NCBI RefSeq assembly: GCF_003259745.1
Contig: NZ_QLMC01000002.1
Location: forward strand, 484,272-548,271
DNA from: Larkinella arboricola
Lineage (GTDB): Bacteria; Bacteroidota; Bacteroidia; Cytophagales; Spirosomataceae
DNA length: 64,000 nt
Direction: 5' to 3'
Shown here piece after piece: positions 60,534 to 64,000 of the stretch. Below the pieces are notes generated by a model that saw only the letters and a list, made by a program, of their open reading frames with translations, had not been told where the DNA came from and made no database searches. Within the stretch, counting starts at the first letter, position 1; each line of letters starts with the position of its first letter. The position numbers were made by a program, and so were the translations under genes.

Positions 60534-61856
60534 TTAGCGGGCGAGTTCGATTTTGTACTTTTTGCCTTTCATTTTCTCATCTTTCACCCGCGCCAGCAAC
60601 CCGGCTACTTTGGTGGTCCGAACGGCAGCAAACGAACTGAAATCCTTGACTTCGATCAGACCCAGATCGCCTTTTTCGAGGCCGCCTTTCTGCGAGAAAA
60701 AGCCGACGATGTCTACTTTGTTGAGCTTGTTTTTCTTGCCGCCACTGACGTAAATGGTCTGAAAATCGGGTGGTTCGGGCAAGGGGTAGTGGTCGGCGAG
60801 CGGTAATTCCTCAAGCGAATCGGAGACGTAGCGGGGCTGGTCTTCGTTCGGGTTCAGGAGCAGGTAAGCCGTGCCGGTCGCGTGCATCCGGGCGGTGCGG
60901 CCGTTGCGGTGTACAAACTCGTGTTCATGCAGCGGCAACTGGTAGTGAATGACGTGCTTCATTTCCGGAATGTCCAGTCCGCGGGCGGCCAGATCCGTGG
61001 TAATCAGGTACCGGACGCTGCCGTTGCGGAACAGAATCAGTGCCCGTTCGCGGTCGTCCTGCTCCAGACCGCCGTGGTAAAAAGCCGTCCGAATGCCCTG
61101 TCTGTTCAGGAACGTACTGAGTTGTTCGGCGGTTTCGCGCAGGTTGCAGAAAATCAGGGCCGATTCTGAATTGAGCGACCCGATCAGCCGAACCAGCGTA
61201 TCCAGTTTATCGGTTTCGGGCGAAACAACCCGCCTGATCGTTAAGCCGTTGTCCTGTTCTTCTTTGGGAATGAAGTCCACCCGGGTGGGCGACCGAACGC
61301 CCGTAAAGTCCGGAATGGCTAGCCCGGAAGTAGCCGAAACCAGCACCCGTTTTTTTAGATTTCGCAATGGCTTGATGATGAACGCCATCTGGTCGTGAAA
61401 GCCCAGTTCCAGCGATTTATCAAACTCGTCGAGCACCAGCGTGTGAATACCGTTCGGGTCGAAGGTGTGGCGGGAGAGGTGGTCGGCGATACGGCCCGGC
61501 GTACCGATCAGTACGGCGGGCGGCTGCGTCAGGTTCTGAATTTCGGTAGCCATCGGGTGGCCGCCGTAGCAGACGCTGGATTTAAAACCTGTCCCCATTT
61601 TTTTCCAGACCGTTTCGATTTGCAGGGCCAGTTCACGCGTTGGAGTCAGAATAAGGCACTGAACGGTTGGCTGGTCGGTTTTGAGCAGGTGCAGCACGGG
61701 GAGCAAAAAACCGAGCGTTTTGCCCGAGCCGGTAGGGGCCAGTAACAAAACGTCCGGGTCGCGCAAAATCACCTCCCGTGCTTCCTGCTGCATGGGATTG
61801 AGGGCCGCGATGCCCAGATTTGACAGAATAGAAGTGGGGGTATTTTGACTTTCCAT
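60534..61856 (-). CDS. DEAD-box RNA helicase, DbpA-like
   Basis: 440 residues from ATG 61856 (MESQNTPTSILSNLGIAALN). ATP-binding LLAPTGSGKT, PTRELA, GTPGRIAD, a DEFD box (VLDEFDKSLELG) in place of DEAD, SAT (LVSATSG), and C-terminal helicase motifs TDLAARGLDIPE and HRNGRTARM. The last ~75 residues resemble the DbpA RNA-binding domain (NKLNKVDIVGFFSQKGGLEK ... GLIEVKDFSSFAAVRT). DbpA acts in 50S ribosome assembly; that role is an inference here. It converges with the serine hydrolase gene (7 bp between stops). Confidence 0.9.
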   Translation of the reverse strand: MESQNTPTSILSNLGIAALNPMQQEAREVILRDPDVLLLAPTGSGKTLGFLLPVLHLLKTDQPTVQCLILTPTRELALQIETVWKKMGTGFKSSVCYGGHPMATEIQNLTQPPAVLIGTPGRIADHLSRHTFDPNGIHTLVLDEFDKSLELGFHDQMAFIIKPLRNLKKRVLVSATSGLAIPDFTGVRSPTRVDFIPKEEQDNGLTIRRVVSPETDKLDTLVRLIGSLNSESALIFCNLRETAEQLSTFLNRQGIRTAFYHGGLEQDDRERALILFRNGSVRYLITTDLAARGLDIPEMKHVIHYQLPLHEHEFVHRNGRTARMHATGTAYLLLNPNEDQPRYVSDSLEELPLADHYPLPEPPDFQTIYVSGGKKNKLNKVDIVGFFSQKGGLEKGDLGLIEVKDFSSFAAVRTTKVAGLLARVKDEKMKGKKYKIELAR

Positions 61857-61948
61857 GCGGTAAAGGTACGGTATGTTGGTTAATTCGGCGATTCTTACCC
61901 ATTTTTGCTGTTCAACCAACGAAATGATCTGAGATTCATCTTACTTCT

Positions 61949-62350
61949 ATGAAAGAACAATCCCGTAGAAAATTTGTCAAAAGTAGTATTGGGGCCGGTT
62001 TGGGCCTGAGTTTGCCCGCCACCAACAGCGCCCCCAAAGAACTGTTTGTTCACCACGTTTATTTCTACCTGAAAAATCCGGACAGTGCCGCCGACAAAGC
62101 CAAACTGATTGAAGGACTGAACAAACTGGCGAAAGTGCCGACCATCAAACTGGTTCACATCGGCGAACCCGCACCCACCACCCGTTCGGTGATTGAGCGG
62201 TCGTACGCGGTTTCGTGGCTGTGCTTTTTCAACAACCTGATGGATGAAGAAATTTACCAGACCCACCCAATCCACCTCAAGTTTGTCGAAGAGTACTCGG
62301 CCCTGTGGGAAAAGGTTGTCGTTTATGATTCGGTTGGACCCAAGCGGTAA
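61949..62350 (+). CDS. Dabb-family protein with twin-arginine signal
   Basis: 133 residues. Twin-arginine-type N-terminus (KEQSRRKFVKSSIGAGLGLS) and a stress-responsive A/B barrel (Dabb) domain from about residue 32 (LFVHHVYFYLKNPDSAADKA, LIEGLNKLAKVPTIKLVHIG; HPIHLKFVEEYSALWEKVVV). Exported Dabb proteins are common in Bacteroidota; function unknown. It is 92 bp from the divergent helicase gene. Confidence 0.85.
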   Translation: MKEQSRRKFVKSSIGAGLGLSLPATNSAPKELFVHHVYFYLKNPDSAADKAKLIEGLNKLAKVPTIKLVHIGEPAPTTRSVIERSYAVSWLCFFNNLMDEEIYQTHPIHLKFVEEYSALWEKVVVYDSVGPKR

Positions 62351-62357
62351 CCTTACC

Positions 62358-62401
62358 TTCCGCCAGCGTCTGCCTTGAATGAAAGCCGGATGCTGGCGGA
62401 A
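62358..62401. terminator. Inverted repeat after the Dabb gene, possible terminator
   Basis: A 13-bp stem with one wobble (62358-62370 and 62389-62401) and an 18-nt loop, 8 bp past the Dabb stop. No T-run follows, so efficiency is uncertain. Confidence 0.4.
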
Positions 62402-62549
62402 TACCTTCACTTAGGTTTGGGCTTGTTTTCTGCGGTTTTCAATAAAATATGTGGTTATCCTTATAGATGGTAAAATAATATTTTGCTGTTTGTGCGGTAT
62501 GAAAAGAAAATGAGTTAATTCGCTTTTCGACAGACTAGCCCTGATTTCA

Positions 62550-64000
62550 ATGAAGAAACTTCTCTTACCTGTATTCATTGCCCTGTTTTCCATTCGCATG
62601 GCCGCCGTTCAGGCCCAGTCGACCCCGGCCATTCCCTCGCCCAGGGAGCACTTCGGGTTTGCTATCGGCGATGATTACCAGCTTGCTACCTACACCCAGA
62701 CCGAAGCGTATTTCAAAAAGCTGGCGGCTTCGGATCGCACCAAGCTGGTGGATATTGGCCTGACGGAAGAAGGCCGTCATCAGTACATGATCATTGTGTC
62801 GTCGCCCGAAAACCTTAAAAAACTCGATCGGTACAAGGAAATTTCGACTAAAATGGCCCGCGCCGAAGGGCTGACCGACGAACAGGCCCGGGCGCTGGCC
62901 GCCGAAGGGAAAGCCGTGGTCTGGATCGACGGCGGGTTACACGCCACCGAAACCGTCGGCACCATGCAGCTGATCGAAACCGCCTGGCAACTGGTGAGCC
63001 GCAAAGACCCCGAAACGCTGCGGATTCTGGACAACGTGATTATCCTGCTCACCCACGCCAATCCCGACGGGCAGGAACTGGTCAGTAGCTGGTATATGCG
63101 GGAGCCCAAACCCGAGAAGCGGGCGCTCGAAAACATTCCCCGGCTGTACCAGAAATACGCCGGACACGACAACAACCGCGATTTTTTCATGATGAACCTG
63201 AAAGAGTCGCAGAATATTGGGCGTCAGTTGTTTGTTGAATGGATTCCGCAGATTATGTACAACCACCACCAGCGCGGACCGGCGGGGTCGGTGCTGGCCG
63301 GACCGCCGTACCGCGACCCGTTCAATTACGTATTTGAGCCGCTGATGATTACGGGCATTGACGCGCTCGGGGCCGCAATGGTCAACCGGCTGAATGCCGA
63401 AAACAAACCCGGTTTTACGCGGTTGGGTGGCTCGGTGTTCTCGACCTGGTACAACGGCGGGTTGCGCACGACGACCCACTTTCACAACATGATTGGTTTG
63501 CTGACGGAAATTATTGGCAGCCCGACGCCCGAAACCGTGCCGCTGGTTCCGCAGCGTCTGATTCCCAACGGCAACACGCCGTTTCCGGTGACACCCCAGA
63601 AATGGCATTTTAAGCAGTCTATCGATTATTCGCTTTCGCTTAACTACGCAACGCTCGATTATGCCGCCCGGCACAGCGACCAGTTGCTGTACAACATTTA
63701 CAGGATGGGTAAAAACGCCATCGAGCACGGCAGCACCGATTACTGGACCCTTTCGCCGAAGCGCATTGATGCGATCAATCAGGCGCATCAGGCTGATTTA
63801 AAGAATAATACGTCGGGAACGCCCTCGCGCGGGGGCGGAGAAATTCCGGCCAAGTATTACGATGCCGTACTGAAAAATCCGGCCCTGCGCGATCCGCGTG
63901 GTTTTATCATTCCCGCCGACCAGCCGGATTTTCCGACGGCGGTAAAGTTCATCAATGCGCTGATCAAAACCGGTATTCAGATTCAGGAAGCCACGGCGGA
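62550..64000 (+). CDS. M14-family zinc carboxypeptidase, exported (3' end outside window)
   Basis: 483 codons visible from ATG 62550 and open to the end of the window. Signal peptide (KKLLLPVFIALFSIRMAAVQ, cleavage after AQ), then an M14 fold. The zinc signature His131-Ala-Thr-Glu134 sits in GGLHATETVG; LLTHANPDGQE, NNRDFFMMN and YNHHQRGP are further active-site segments. The C-terminal active-site Glu region may be TEIIGSPTPETVPL. Exported Bacteroidota members trim peptides or cell-wall peptides. The mature protein is larger than classical M14 enzymes, so extra domains follow beyond the window. Confidence 0.92.
   Translation, partial: MKKLLLPVFIALFSIRMAAVQAQSTPAIPSPREHFGFAIGDDYQLATYTQTEAYFKKLAASDRTKLVDIGLTEEGRHQYMIIVSSPENLKKLDRYKEISTKMARAEGLTDEQARALAAEGKAVVWIDGGLHATETVGTMQLIETAWQLVSRKDPETLRILDNVIILLTHANPDGQELVSSWYMREPKPEKRALENIPRLYQKYAGHDNNRDFFMMNLKESQNIGRQLFVEWIPQIMYNHHQRGPAGSVLAGPPYRDPFNYVFEPLMITGIDALGAAMVNRLNAENKPGFTRLGGSVFSTWYNGGLRTTTHFHNMIGLLTEIIGSPTPETVPLVPQRLIPNGNTPFPVTPQKWHFKQSIDYSLSLNYATLDYAARHSDQLLYNIYRMGKNAIEHGSTDYWTLSPKRIDAINQAHQADLKNNTSGTPSRGGGEIPAKYYDAVLKNPALRDPRGFIIPADQPDFPTAVKFINALIKTGIQIQEATA

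Noticed and set aside
1-64000. tRNA, rRNA, CRISPR arrays, insertion sequences, toxin-antitoxin or phage genes
   Set aside because: I looked for clover-leaf patterns, regularly spaced repeats, transposase or integrase motifs and found none. A tRNAscan or IS search would confirm this.

Overview
The window looks like chromosome of a Bacteroidota bacterium, most likely order Cytophagales near Spirosoma/Larkinella (genus is inference). It has two SusC/SusD pairs, a FecI/FecR pair, type IX secretion C-terminal domains, lipoprotein signals, almost no Shine-Dalgarno sequences, and several TAnnTTTG-type -7 promoter elements. I see no tRNA, rRNA, CRISPR array, transposase or phage gene.

Layout. 1-6.5 kb: 3' end of a secreted Kelch/T9SS protein, a CNNM/CorC-type membrane protein, and a TPR sensor histidine kinase. 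6.9-15.5 kb: an accessory block of AraC regulators and NAD(P)H-dependent reductases (SDR, Old Yellow Enzyme, MDR), a methyltransferase and a Crp/Fnr regulator. Its 12.2-14.7 kb part is a gene graveyard: a shrunken second copy of the AraC gene, an epoxide hydrolase stump with an in-frame TAG, and a frameshifted NmrA-like gene. 15.7-25.6 kb: TonB-dependent receptor, endonuclease III, membrane-anchored EEP hydrolase, lipoprotein, thioredoxin-fold/propeller pair, Gfo/Idh/MocA oxidoreductase, GNAT protein and a small zinc-ribbon membrane protein. 26.3-34.4 kb: co-directional locus of SusC, SusD, a secreted propeller-like protein, a glycerophosphodiesterase and a sulfatase, closed by a strong terminator. 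34.5-37.5 kb: malectin-like T9SS protein with tandem repeats and a DUF4377 lipoprotein. 37.8-45.9 kb: an almost complete pentose phosphate operon (tkt, rpiB, tal, HAD phosphatase, gnd, zwf, pgl). 46-50.9 kb: secreted protein, exported polysaccharide-pyruvyl-transferase-like protein, PNPOx-like flavoprotein divergent from a MocR regulator, and a bicupin. 51-57.8 kb: FecI-FecR-SusC(STN)-SusD. 58-64 kb: SDR, a serine hydrolase gene broken by one in-frame TAA, a DbpA-like RNA helicase, a Dabb protein and an M14 peptidase that runs off the window.

How the genes fit together. The SusCD/GDPD/sulfatase set reads as import plus removal of phosphodiester and sulfate groups from one extracellular substrate. 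The FecIR-SusCD set is a self-sensing uptake system with no linked enzyme. The pentose phosphate operon joins oxidative and non-oxidative branches and should supply NADPH, which fits the number of NAD(P)H reductases here. The less ordinary material is the decaying 12-15 kb block, the sulfatase/GDPD uptake locus, the exported pyruvyl-transferase homologue and several candidate operators. I found no clearly novel defence or mobile system.
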